Shown: positions 7,739-16,080, numbered from the stretch's first letter. The stretch: DNA of 22,440 bases from Acetobacter sp. UBA5411 (GCF_002409645.1 NZ_DHNR01000003.1:5814-28253), one strand, 5' to 3'. Notes: generated by a model from the letters alone, not told the origin. Made by a program: numbers and translations.

Positions 7739-7860
7739 CTTTCTTTCATAAGCTGCTTCGAATCTGACGGATATCTCTTCGCAGTGAATGAAGCATTACA
7801 TCGGTAGACAGTCGGAGCCGACTATGCGGATATATGCCCGTTTCTCGTGATGGAAATTAA

Positions 7861-7884
7861 TGTTTTCCCAAACGCTGGAAAACA
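7861..7884. repeat. Perfect 8-bp inverted repeat
   Basis: TGTTTTCC (7861-7868) and GGAAAACA (7877-7884) surround an 8-nt spacer. With no T-tract it is more like a protein-binding site or a plain hairpin than a terminator. Confidence 0.5.
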
Positions 7885-7929
7885 ATGTGTCTCTATTGCG
7901 TAAGAGATATGTAATCAATTTCCATTACC

Positions 7930-7957
7930 TTGCACGTTAATGACAACGTCCCATAAT
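7930..7957 (+). promoter_or_regulatory. Sigma-70-like promoter with palindrome over the -10 box
   Basis: TTGCAC (7930-7935) and CATAAT (7952-7957) are 16 nt apart, a good match to both boxes. AACGTCC (7945-7951) and GGACGTT (7962-7968) form an inverted repeat centred on the -10 box, a layout typical of a repressor operator. No intact gene lies downstream on this strand. Confidence 0.45.
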
Positions 7958-8075
7958 TTATGGACGTTCAGCTAATGGCCCGGAAAGCTGGCGTGAGATC
8001 AACAGCGACATTACTTACAAGGAATGGGAGGCCCGTCAGCTAGGGACTGTGGCTGAAAAAAGCGCGGATAACTGA
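7944..8075 (+). pseudogene. Unrecognised coding-like remnant
   Basis: After a TGA at 7941-7943 the frame is open for 43 codons to TGA 8073-8075 and has no convincing start. The translation contains GPESWREINSDITYKEWE and then EARQLGTVAEKSADN. It is rich in Trp, charged and polar residues in a natural-looking order, unlike random translation of intergenic DNA. I do not recognise the family. It could be the C-terminus of a lost phage or mobile-element gene, or chance. Confidence 0.3.
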
Positions 8076-8243
8076 TTGCCGACGGATTTCGGGGGGAGTG
8101 CGCAAAAGATCGCACGATAATGAAGTTTTCTGTGTTTGTGGCGCTTTTGGTAATCTTGTGCGTTTCCAATTGATATCGAGTCATTCGGTCTTCTGCTTTG
8201 GTGTTTCGATCAAAACCCAGAAATTCTCACGGGTAAGATTGCC

Positions 8244-8277
8244 AAAAAGTCCTCAGGCATGTGGTCAATTGCCTGAA
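8244..8277 (-). terminator. Terminator of the MoxR operon
   Basis: Read on the minus strand, TCAGGCA and TGCCTGA (plus 8270-8276 and 8253-8259) form a 7-bp stem with a 10-nt loop. GGAC and a TTTTT tract (8248-8244) follow. It lies a few bases past the stop at 8281. Confidence 0.7.
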
Positions 8278-8280
8278 GAA

Positions 8281-10440
8281 TTAACCCCGTCCTTCCCGAT
8301 ACCAGCCCGTTCCAAGTAGCAGAACAACCGCAAGAAGAGTGGCCCATGCCGGCAGCAATGGCGATGCGCTTGTTCCTGTCAGAATGTGGGCATGTCTTTG
8401 CGGAAAGCCCAGCGCATCAGTCGAAGTGCCGTAACGAAGAGGGGGAACGTTTAACTTGGCAACGTCATCGCCAAGCCACGCAACAGTTCCGCCTGTGCGC
8501 GCTGCGACAGGACCGACGATTTCAGCTGTCAGACGCAAGTCAGAGAATTCTTCCGGATTGGCTTTCACAGGCGCAGCAAAGGCACGATGATTGCCATCGT
8601 CGGCTGTCCAGATGCCAGATTGTGTCACCGGCATCTGTCCGACGGCCACACCAGGGCCTGCGCCATGCAAAGAGAGTGTCGATTTCGTTCCATCTGGCGC
8701 TGTCAGTGTAATATCCGCTGAAGCCGTGTTGGAAACACTGTGGCGCGTGACAGTCAGAGTGCCGTCAGAAATATGCGCTTCAAGCCGCTCTTCTTCGAGA
8801 TCGGGCTCTTTCATCAGCCAGTGTGAAATGCGCCGCAAAAGCTCGGCCTGCGGGCCACCTCCCAATTCTCCGCGTGACCAGAGCCAGATCTGATCGGAAA
8901 GAAGCAGGGCCACGCGCCCATTTTCCACATGATCCAGCACCAGAAGCGGAGACGCATCAGGACCACTCATCAGCACCTGTCCATGCGACTCATCAGGACG
9001 TAGCGCCCGATACCAAGGGCCCCACTCATTAGAGATTTCTTTGTTCGCATTTGCCGAAGCGTGCGGCGCAGGGGCTCCCGGAAGCTCGGCGGTCACAGGG
9101 TGACGTCGCCCTTCGTCTGTCAGTTCAGGACGGAAGCGACGGATTGTGACGCCGGGTGCGGCCTCGGTCGGACCCAGATCAGGAGGAGACGCCGGAACGT
9201 GTGCGGGCAACACATCGCCAACCACCGTATCCTGTAGTGAATTGAGTCCAGTGAATTCCGGACCGGCAATCAGGAACAGGCCGCCGCCCTTGCGCACGAA
9301 ACGGGCGATATTGCGCAGATAGACAGGTGGCAAAATGTGCCTGTTCTCAAAACCATCGAGAATGATGAGATCGAACTGGCCAATCTTGTTCTGAAACAGC
9401 TCTTCGACGGGGAATGCGATCAGCGCCAGATCGGACAGAGGCGTGCCGTCATCCTTCTCCGGCGGGCGCAGAATGGTGAAGTGCACAAGATCGACGGACG
9501 GATCGGCTTTCAGCAGACGTCGCCACACACGCTCGCCCTGATTGGGAGTGCCTGAGACAAGCAGCACGCGCAGTCGATCCCGCACGCCGGTAATGGTCAG
9601 AATGTTCTGATTATTCTGTGTGGAAACTTCACCCGGAAGCGCCGAGACGTTCAGACCCACAAGTGTTTCGCCGGGATGCGACACAGGCAGGGAAATATCC
9701 TGAGGCTCACCCGTACGGACAGGCACGCTCAGGGCTGGGTTGCCGTCAGTAGTCAGTGTGATGGTAGCCGGTGTGCCAGGTTGCGTTCCCGGCCCCATAT
9801 CATCAACCTGAACGCGGATAAGTGCGGATTTACCAACAATGGCGTAAGGAGGGGCCTGAAGGATACGGAGACGACGATCCATTTCCTCTCCGCGTCCGGC
9901 CATCAGCACATGCAATGGCAAGGTAACCGCGTGACCCTGACTGTCGTGCAGGGCCAGACGCTCCGGGATACCCTTGGGCGCATCACGGGTCTGGCCGTCC
10001 GTGATCAGGATCGCGCCAGCCAGTTGCTCCGGTGGAATATCAGCGGCGGCCTGCGATAGCGCGTCGAACAGGCGCGTGCCGCCAGTCTGCTCGCCCCGCA
10101 CCGTGACTGTGCGCAATCCGGGCCCACCCGGACCTTGCTCGCCAAGAATACGGGCAGCGGCCCGAGCAATGGCGGCACGGTTTTTCACCTGCATGGACGC
10201 CGTCTGATCGACGATGACCAGAGCGGTTTCAGGCAGTTCCCGATGCGCTTCTTTCAGCGATTGCGGGCCGGACAGCCACAACAGAACGACAGCACCGGCC
10301 AGCGCACGAAAAACGGTGCCGCGCATACGCACCAGCAGGCCGATCGCCGTGATGACAACCAGAAGTCCGGCCAGCGTGAACAGCAACCAATGCGGCAGCA
10401 GGGGAGCGAAGGCGATGCTGTGTGTGAAGGTATCGATCAT
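8281..10440 (-). CDS. Large membrane protein with VWA-like and glutamine-amidotransferase-like domains (MoxR operon)
   Basis: This 719-residue protein is the last gene of the MoxR operon. Two N-terminal membrane segments (about 15-36 and 43-58) precede a VWA-like domain. Its metal-site residues are nearly complete: Asp78-x-Thr80-x-Ser82 in VDQTASM, Thr122 in GGTRLFDAL and Asp148 in ILITDGQT. A beta-rich, CARDB/Ig-like segment spans about 190-285. From RVLLVSGTPNQGE (291 on) a class I glutamine-amidotransferase-like fold is suggested by FDLIILDGF and GGGLFLIAG, but I see no catalytic Cys. A C-terminal membrane helix lies near 694-712. The start ATG is 7 nt after the upstream stop, and its ribosome site (GAGGG) includes that TGA, so translation is coupled. 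A periplasmic bulk with membrane anchors is inferred. Biochemical function is unknown. Confidence 0.85.
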   Translation of the reverse strand: MIDTFTHSIAFAPLLPHWLLFTLAGLLVVITAIGLLVRMRGTVFRALAGAVVLLWLSGPQSLKEAHRELPETALVIVDQTASMQVKNRAAIARAAARILGEQGPGGPGLRTVTVRGEQTGGTRLFDALSQAAADIPPEQLAGAILITDGQTRDAPKGIPERLALHDSQGHAVTLPLHVLMAGRGEEMDRRLRILQAPPYAIVGKSALIRVQVDDMGPGTQPGTPATITLTTDGNPALSVPVRTGEPQDISLPVSHPGETLVGLNVSALPGEVSTQNNQNILTITGVRDRLRVLLVSGTPNQGERVWRRLLKADPSVDLVHFTILRPPEKDDGTPLSDLALIAFPVEELFQNKIGQFDLIILDGFENRHILPPVYLRNIARFVRKGGGLFLIAGPEFTGLNSLQDTVVGDVLPAHVPASPPDLGPTEAAPGVTIRRFRPELTDEGRRHPVTAELPGAPAPHASANANKEISNEWGPWYRALRPDESHGQVLMSGPDASPLLVLDHVENGRVALLLSDQIWLWSRGELGGGPQAELLRRISHWLMKEPDLEEERLEAHISDGTLTVTRHSVSNTASADITLTAPDGTKSTLSLHGAGPGVAVGQMPVTQSGIWTADDGNHRAFAAPVKANPEEFSDLRLTAEIVGPVAARTGGTVAWLGDDVAKLNVPPLRYGTSTDALGFPQRHAHILTGTSASPLLPAWATLLAVVLLLGTGWYREGRG

Positions 10441-10447
10441 GCCGCCC

Positions 10448-13294
10448 TCATTGTCCCAGACGTTTGAGGATCGCGGGGACGTGGACCTGATCCGCCTTGT
10501 AGTTGCCAGTCAGCGCATAGATGACGGCATTCACGCCAAATCGGTAGGCCGTGCGCCGCTGTTCATCTCCGCCGGGAAGGACTGCGAAGCGGGTGTCGCC
10601 ATTCTGATCCACGGCCCAGGCATGCGCCCAGTCAGCGCTGCCAATAATCACTGGACTGACATCATCATTCTCGGCTTCACCGTCACGGGCGACCCAGACG
10701 GGCTGCCCGGCATAACGGCCTGGAAAGTCATGCAGCAGATAGAATGTGTGACTCAGCACATGATGGTCATCAAGATGCATGAGCGGAGGAATGGGCAGCC
10801 CGGCCGTAACGCGTCGGAGCGCCGCCGCACTGCCCGGAGCCTCGCCTGCTAGTGTGTCATTATCACCAGAGTTCGCAGTATCCACGCCCTGCGTATCGAT
10901 GATGATCATGCCGCCATGCGCGATGAAGGTGGTCAGAGCACTGGTCACAGCCGGGTCGGCATGCGCGTCCGGCGTGATCGGCCAGTAAAGCAGCGGATAA
11001 TAGGCGAGGTCATCCTTGCCCGGATGCACGCCGTCCGGGTGTCCGATCACCGCAGAGGTGCGGGCGTTCACATAGTCTGAAAGACCCTGAAGCCCTTCCT
11101 GAGAAACAGCATCGACTTCCGGATTGCCCGTCACGACATATGCCAACCGCGTTTCCAGAGCCGCTCCCGGCACACTGCTCATAGCGGCTGGAGCGACAGG
11201 GGCATCCTGTGCAAATCCGGAAGACGAGAGGGCCATGGAAGAAAGACCCAGAAAGATGGAGAGGTGAAGGACTTTGCGTGCACGCGACAAGGAGAGGAAG
11301 CCGCGCAGCAAGAGCGTCGCCAGCGCATCGCCAGCCAGAAGCAGAAGAGCAATGGCCAGCAATGTCGGGCCCATCAGTCTGTCGGGCCGGTGTCCAGCTG
11401 GGTTGGTGACTGCCCCTGTCGGAGGCAACGGCGACAGGGTGTGAAGCGTGTCACCCACGTTCAGGGCGCGTCGTGCGGCGCGTGAGCCATACAGACCGGG
11501 AGGATGCTCCGGAGAGACAGGCGTGGTGCCGAACTTGCTGGAGGCCAGCCCTCGGGCCAGAGGAGAGGGCGAGCCGAGGACGCCTTCTCCATCCAGCGTC
11601 ATAACGGGAGGCAACACATTATTGTCGGAAGGAATGTCCACCCCGCTGGCATGCTCAACAAGACGCGTCAGCATGGACACGAACAGGCCGGAGAGCGGAA
11701 GATTGGACCAGTCCGCCGTGGGCGTGACGTGAAACAGCACGATCTCTCCCTTGCCAAGCGTGGCGTGCGTCACGAGAGGCGTGCCGTCAGCAAGCCGTGC
11801 CCAGCTGTGAGCAGAAAGATCGGTCGCTGGCTGCGCAAGGATCTGCCGGGAAACGGTGACATCCTTGGGAACAGCAAGACCATGGAAAGGCGAATCCGTC
11901 GGGAAATCAGCCAGAGACTGCGGCTTGCCCCATGACATGGCGCCTCCCAGCTGACGGGCTGTTGGCATGAGCGCCACTGGAAGCAGCGTCTTTTCCGGAT
12001 CAGCGTGGGCCGCCGTTTCAGCGCGAGAAGGTTCTGGCGTGCTCTGGGCGCTGTCTTCATGCCCGGCCAGTGTGCGACCCGCAAAACGGATCAGCGTACC
12101 GCCTTTTCTTACCCAGTCCGAGACTTTTTGCTGGGTTTCCGCGTCGGCGAGGGTGCCGTCCGGGGCAATCAGAACAGACAGGGGCTGGGAGAGGAGGGTG
12201 GTCGTGCTGCCAGTGTGCAGATCAGCATTCGGCGCCAGTGCTCGCCGCAGGTAGAACAGGCTGCCAACAAGAGGCGTATCGCCGCTACCGGTCGCAATCA
12301 GCCCAACGGGACGCAGTCTGTCGCCTTCATCCAGCAGCAATGTGCCCGGCGCGCTGGCATTGCCGTCGATCGTCAGCATATCAACACGATTACGCATGAC
12401 TGTTGGCAGGGAAACCGAAACCGGTGCACTGCTGGCTCCGGCTGGAAGCGTCACATCGGCCAGCGCCAGTGTGCCACCGTCTTCGCTGTGGGCTCTCACG
12501 CGAACCCGACGTGGTAGATCGGCAGGCAAAGCCTCCAGCTGCGCCATGACGCCAGCGGTTGAAAGGCTGTCGGGTGAGGCATCCTGAGTTTCTTCTGCAG
12601 CGTGGCTGAGAACAAAAGCTCCGTTACCCGTAAAGCGGATTTCCTGAACGTTGCCAAACGCCTGCATGGCCGTGGAGAAAGACCGGTCCGCACCGCCGCC
12701 GTCCTTGCCCGCAGAAGCAAGGCCGTTCGACAGGTAGATAACGGCTCCGGCAGACAGACCGTCCGATTTCATTTTTTCCAGTTGCCGGGCGGCAAGCGCA
12801 CGATCGGCAGCCCAGGGCAGTGGGCGCAGCGCATCGAGCGCCAGAGCAACCTGCTCTGCCGGAAGGGCGTGGGATGTCGCCGGGCTTTCCCGTTCTTCGG
12901 ACGCTGTCGTCAGAAGAACGGCAGGGCGACCAGCCCGACCTGCCGCGTCAAGAAGCGCATGCGCCGCAGCATTGCGCTCGTTCCAGTCAGGCGCTGTCAT
13001 CATGTCATTGTCGATGACAAGCAGCAGGGTCCCGTTGCCGGGCAGAGGCACAGGTCTGCCGGGAATGACCGGGCCGGACAGACCCAGAATGAGCAGAGCC
13101 GCCGCCGCCAGACGCAGAAGAAGCAGCCAGAAGGGGGGTGTCGCCGCATCGTCCTGTTTGGGATGCAGGGACGCCAGCAGAGCTACCGGTGGGAAAGTCT
13201 GGGTGCGCGGCGAGGGTGGGCGGGCGCGCAACAGCCACCAGATGGCTGGCAGAGTGATGAGACCGGCAAGAAGGGCAGGGAACTGAAAGATCAT
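10448..13294 (-). CDS. BatA N-terminal/DUF4159 membrane protein (MoxR operon)
   Basis: This 948-residue protein combines an N-terminal BatA-type region with a C-terminal DUF4159 domain, an arrangement known from alphaproteobacterial MoxR clusters. Membrane segments lie near 4-23 and 56-74. A VWA-like domain follows, but its metal motif is degraded (Asp95-Asn-Asp97-Met-Met99 in place of DxSxS). A middle region (about 330-420) looks amidotransferase-like without a nucleophile (WVRKGGTLIRFAG). Two more hydrophobic stretches (about 643-664 and 676-692) come before the periplasmic DUF4159 domain at 714-948, marked by LAYYPLLYWPI, GGMIIIDTQG and HVLSHTFYLLHDFPGRY. Its ATG overlaps the DUF58 stop by 4 bp (13291-13294). 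The role may be as a scaffold or substrate-binding partner of MoxR, which is inference. Confidence 0.88.
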   Translation of the reverse strand: MIFQFPALLAGLITLPAIWWLLRARPPSPRTQTFPPVALLASLHPKQDDAATPPFWLLLLRLAAAALLILGLSGPVIPGRPVPLPGNGTLLLVIDNDMMTAPDWNERNAAAHALLDAAGRAGRPAVLLTTASEERESPATSHALPAEQVALALDALRPLPWAADRALAARQLEKMKSDGLSAGAVIYLSNGLASAGKDGGGADRSFSTAMQAFGNVQEIRFTGNGAFVLSHAAEETQDASPDSLSTAGVMAQLEALPADLPRRVRVRAHSEDGGTLALADVTLPAGASSAPVSVSLPTVMRNRVDMLTIDGNASAPGTLLLDEGDRLRPVGLIATGSGDTPLVGSLFYLRRALAPNADLHTGSTTTLLSQPLSVLIAPDGTLADAETQQKVSDWVRKGGTLIRFAGRTLAGHEDSAQSTPEPSRAETAAHADPEKTLLPVALMPTARQLGGAMSWGKPQSLADFPTDSPFHGLAVPKDVTVSRQILAQPATDLSAHSWARLADGTPLVTHATLGKGEIVLFHVTPTADWSNLPLSGLFVSMLTRLVEHASGVDIPSDNNVLPPVMTLDGEGVLGSPSPLARGLASSKFGTTPVSPEHPPGLYGSRAARRALNVGDTLHTLSPLPPTGAVTNPAGHRPDRLMGPTLLAIALLLLAGDALATLLLRGFLSLSRARKVLHLSIFLGLSSMALSSSGFAQDAPVAPAAMSSVPGAALETRLAYVVTGNPEVDAVSQEGLQGLSDYVNARTSAVIGHPDGVHPGKDDLAYYPLLYWPITPDAHADPAVTSALTTFIAHGGMIIIDTQGVDTANSGDNDTLAGEAPGSAAALRRVTAGLPIPPLMHLDDHHVLSHTFYLLHDFPGRYAGQPVWVARDGEAENDDVSPVIIGSADWAHAWAVDQNGDTRFAVLPGGDEQRRTAYRFGVNAVIYALTGNYKADQVHVPAILKRLGQ

Positions 13295-14307
13295 GGACGT
13301 CCGCCCCCACGATGGCCCGACAGGGAAGCGCTCAGAGACAGAAGAGCAGACGCAGCGGAGGTATCCGTCTGATGGGACTGAAAGGTATGACGACAGCCCT
13401 CGGCAATGGTTCTGAGACGAGCCTGTCTGCGTGCAAAGGCAGCATCATACTCGGGACGCAGGGTCTCCACGGCGGGAAGAATGAGGTCCGGCTCGTTTTC
13501 CAGCCCTTCGAAATGGATGCGACCTGCATAGGGCAGATCACGTTCGGCAGGATCGATAATCTGGAGAATGTGAGCGCGGACGCCGCTGCCCGACAGCTGA
13601 CGAAAGAGCGTCATCACGTCTTCATCCGGAGCAAGAAGATCGCTGGCGATGATAAGCTGTGAGTGAGGGGGCAGAACCGTGCCTTTCAGCAGCGCCGTCT
13701 CATCCGATTGTTGGGCCAGTGATGCAAGCGCCAGAGCAATACGGCTTGCGATCCTGCCCGCACCGGGCGGCAGATCGGCAGGTCCGTAAGGCGACACAAG
13801 ACGCACGCGTTCCCCGCTCCGTTCCAGCAGGGACGCCGCCGCCAACAGTAGCAGAATGGCGCGGTCACGCTTCAGGGGCAGGGAGGATGGCTGGGACGAC
13901 CACACCATCGACGGGCTGAGATCACACCAGAGATAGATGGTCTGGGCGTGCTCGGCTTCCGTTTCGCGCACATAGGCCTTGTGACTGCGGGCCGACTGCC
14001 GCCAGTCAATGCGTGTGACCGGCTCTCCGGGCAACGCAGGGCGATACTGCCAGAACGTCTCGCCCGGACCGGAACGTCTCTGACCGTGCAGGCCAGCCGC
14101 CACTGTCGCCGCGATGCGTTCGGCTTCTGGCACGAGCGATGACAATGTCGCCGCCAGTCTGTCCGCTTCCGAGGCCAGCACGGCGGGACTGCCACTGATG
14201 ACGGCGTCGGCATCGCCTCGGGACGCAGGCGAAGCAGAGCGTAGCTTGTCCGCCAGTCTGGAGAAAAAACCGCCGGAGGAGGAAGGAGTGTCTTGCGCCA
14301 CGATCAA
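13291..14307 (-). CDS. DUF58 protein with VWA-like metal site (MoxR operon)
   Basis: DUF58 proteins are standard partners of MoxR ATPases. This 338-residue member shows the family block (GQRRSGPGETFWQYRPALPG, then RIDWRQSARS and KAYVRETEAE), followed by YLWCDLSPSM with an intact MIDAS-type motif Asp129-x-Ser131-x-Ser133. No membrane segment is obvious, so it is probably cytoplasmic or peripheral. The start is probably the TTG at 14307-14305, which overlaps the MoxR stop in TTGA; a GTG two codons later (14301) has a GGG 6 nt upstream and is an alternative. Either way translation is coupled to moxR. It overlaps the next gene by 4 bp (ATGA). Confidence 0.92.
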   Translation of the reverse strand: MIVAQDTPSSSGGFFSRLADKLRSASPASRGDADAVISGSPAVLASEADRLAATLSSLVPEAERIAATVAAGLHGQRRSGPGETFWQYRPALPGEPVTRIDWRQSARSHKAYVRETEAEHAQTIYLWCDLSPSMVWSSQPSSLPLKRDRAILLLLAAASLLERSGERVRLVSPYGPADLPPGAGRIASRIALALASLAQQSDETALLKGTVLPPHSQLIIASDLLAPDEDVMTLFRQLSGSGVRAHILQIIDPAERDLPYAGRIHFEGLENEPDLILPAVETLRPEYDAAFARRQARLRTIAEGCRHTFQSHQTDTSAASALLSLSASLSGHRGGGRP

Positions 14308-15362
14308 CCCAGACGGGAGACGAGCCCGTCGATCACATCTTCGATCCGGGTCGAATCGGCTCTGGCCGAGAAGCTGAGCGCCATACGATGCGCCAGAACG
14401 GGACGTGCAAGAGCGGCGACGTCATCAAGGTCCGGTGAGAGACGTCCATCCAGCAGGGCGCGGGCGCGGGTGGCCAGCATCAGGGTCTGTGCCGCACGTG
14501 GACCCGGACCCCACGCGATGCAGTCTTTCACGGTCTGCACATCGGTCGTCTCGGGACGCGCCGAGCGCACGAGCCGCAGGATCGCGTCCACAATGCGCTC
14601 ACCGACAGGCAGAGCCCGCACCATCGCCTGCGCGTAAAGCACGTCTTCGGTGGACAGGATCTGCTGCGGAGCCTCTTGCGGCACGCCGGTCGTGGCCAGC
14701 AGCATGGCTCGTTCGTCGGCGGCGTCCGGAAACGTTAGCTCAATCTGAAGCATGAAACGATCGAGCTGGGCTTCAGGAAGCGGATAGGTGCCTTCCTGAT
14801 CGATCGGATTCTGCGTGGCCAGAACGTGGAACGGGCGTGGAAGCGCATATTCCGTCCCGGCGATGGCGACACGATGCTCCTGCATGGCCTGCAACAAGGC
14901 GGACTGGGTGCGGGGGCTGGCGCGGTTGATTTCGTCGGCCATCAGCAACTGGCAGAACACCGGTCCCGGCACGAAGCGGAAACTACGGTGACCGGCGGCG
15001 TCTTCGTCAAGAATTTCACTGCCGGTAATGTCGGACGGCATCAGATCAGGCGTGAACTGCACGCGCCGGGAATCCAGACCCAGCACCGTGCCCAGCGTCG
15101 TGACCAGCAGGGTTTTGCCGAGGCCGGGAGCGCCAACCAGCAGAGCATGACCGCCAGACAGAATGCTGACGAGCGCCTGATCGACAACATCCTTCTGGCC
15201 AAAAATGACCCGACCGATTTCCGCCCGCACATCCTGCAACCGGCGGGCGACAAGATCGACCTGCTGGGCTGCGGAGGCACTGTCCGGGAAGGCGGGGCCG
15301 CCAGAGGAGCCCGTTTCGGGGGAAAGGAATACGGTCTGGTTTGGCATCATTTCAGGCGTCAT
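14304..15362 (-). CDS. MoxR-family AAA+ ATPase
   Basis: MoxR ATPases act as chaperone-like machines, in several systems inserting or activating metal cofactors in partner enzymes. This 352-residue protein has Walker A GAPGLGKT (77-84), Walker B LLMADEINR with Asp143/Glu144, sensor-1 Asn185 in ATQNPIDQEGTYPLPEAQLDRF, and the C-terminal lid (LDDVAALARPVLAHRMAL). The usual family start GQKDVVDQALVSILSGGHALL follows a non-conserved 50-residue N-terminus, so a later start such as Met5 or Met6 is possible. It is the first gene of the four-gene operon. The ribosome site is weak (GGA near the ATG). The promoter should lie in 15363-15450, shared with the divergent DUF1285 gene. Confidence 0.95.
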   Translation of the reverse strand: MTPEMMPNQTVFLSPETGSSGGPAFPDSASAAQQVDLVARRLQDVRAEIGRVIFGQKDVVDQALVSILSGGHALLVGAPGLGKTLLVTTLGTVLGLDSRRVQFTPDLMPSDITGSEILDEDAAGHRSFRFVPGPVFCQLLMADEINRASPRTQSALLQAMQEHRVAIAGTEYALPRPFHVLATQNPIDQEGTYPLPEAQLDRFMLQIELTFPDAADERAMLLATTGVPQEAPQQILSTEDVLYAQAMVRALPVGERIVDAILRLVRSARPETTDVQTVKDCIAWGPGPRAAQTLMLATRARALLDGRLSPDLDDVAALARPVLAHRMALSFSARADSTRIEDVIDGLVSRLG

Positions 15363-15450
15363 AGGTCCAGTCTGACACGTCCGGGGCTTACATCAAGCCG
15401 GGGGGCAACCCTATATCGGTATGGTGCGCAGGCAAACAGATGTGAGTTAA
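15363..15450. promoter_or_regulatory. Compact divergent promoter region (MoxR operon / DUF1285-cca)
   Basis: Only 88 bases separate two divergent operons, so both promoters must be here or inside the genes. A GATATAGGG-like AT core on the minus strand (about 15409-15418) is the best -10 candidate, but no -35 box has proper spacing. I could not assign either promoter. Confidence 0.35.
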
Positions 15451-16080
15451 TTGAACGTGACATCAGATGCTTTTGGCGAAAAATCGGGAGATCTCCGCCA
15501 GATCTCTGGCGAGGATCACAAGGGCCGCAAGCCGCATCAGTGTGGCAGATTGCCTTTCCTCATCCGCCGCGACGGAGTCTGGCTCTACCGGGGCTCCCCG
15601 ATCAGACGAAAGCCAATGGTCTGCCTTTTCGCATCGGCTCTCTCCCGTGCGGCAGACGGCGCCTACTGGCTTCGCACTCCTGTCGAGGAAGGGACGATCG
15701 AGGTCGAGGATGTGCCGTTCGTAGCGGTTCAGCTGGAATGGTGTGGCGTGGGGCGAGAGCAGCGTCTGTGCTTCCGAACCAACATTGATCAGGTTGTCAC
15801 CGCAGGTCCGGACCATCCCATTCTGGCCCGATGGAACGTGCCGCTCGATGCGTGCGACAGTGCGCCGCCACCCTATCTCACCGTGCGACAAGCGGAGGGC
15901 GAGTTGCCGTTGCAGGCCCGAATCTCGCGACCCGTTTGGTACGAACTGGCGGCTCTGGCTGAACCTGGCTGCTGTGAAGGGCAGGCCTGTCTGGGTGTCT
16001 GGAGCGCGGGAGAGTTTTTCCCACTGGCTCTCGCGCCTCGTGGCTGTCGGGAAGGCAACGATGAGGATGACGACTGCTGA
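15451..16080 (+). CDS. DUF1285 protein
   Basis: This is a 209-residue protein of the DUF1285 family, small cytoplasmic beta-rich proteins of unknown role. The family core is visible: LPFLIRRDGVWLYRGSPI near residue 34, then RPVE-like TPVEEGTIEVEDVPFVAVQL, and RWNVPLDA. The C-terminal half (about 150-209) is less conserved, Cys-rich and ends in an acidic tail. The start is uncertain: the frame is closed by a TAA just before the TTG at 15451, and a GTG at 15457 is the other choice; neither has a strong ribosome site. The stop overlaps the cca start by one base (TGATG), so the pair is cotranscribed and coupled. The DUF1285-cca pair beside MoxR is, as I recall, a common alphaproteobacterial arrangement. 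Confidence 0.85.
   Translation: MNVTSDAFGEKSGDLRQISGEDHKGRKPHQCGRLPFLIRRDGVWLYRGSPIRRKPMVCLFASALSRAADGAYWLRTPVEEGTIEVEDVPFVAVQLEWCGVGREQRLCFRTNIDQVVTAGPDHPILARWNVPLDACDSAPPPYLTVRQAEGELPLQARISRPVWYELAALAEPGCCEGQACLGVWSAGEFFPLALAPRGCREGNDEDDDC

Larger units (their letters stand above)
7739..8243. other. Long intergenic region with inverted repeats and gene remnants
   Basis: No intact gene is supported across about 500 bases. Visible items are an 8-bp inverted repeat (7861-7884), a promoter-like pair (7930-7957) overlapped by a 7-bp inverted repeat (7945-7968), a coding-like stretch without a start (7944-8075) and a 17-codon signal-peptide-like frame (8120-8173, MKFSVFVALLVILCVSN). It is more AT-rich than its neighbours from about 7840 to 7970. 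The mix suggests decayed inserted DNA. Confidence 0.5.

Noticed and set aside
8098..8319. 73-codon frame from GTG 8098
   Set aside because: The G-run abuts the start, the frame crosses the operon terminator and enters the opposing gene, and the product looks non-biological.
12602..13372. 256-codon plus-strand frame antisense to the DUF4159 gene
   Set aside because: It is Arg/Gln-rich shadow translation opposite a well-supported gene.
14826..15788. 320-codon plus-strand frame antisense to moxR and overlapping the DUF1285 gene
   Set aside because: It overlaps two well-supported genes in another frame and reads as low-complexity shadow translation.
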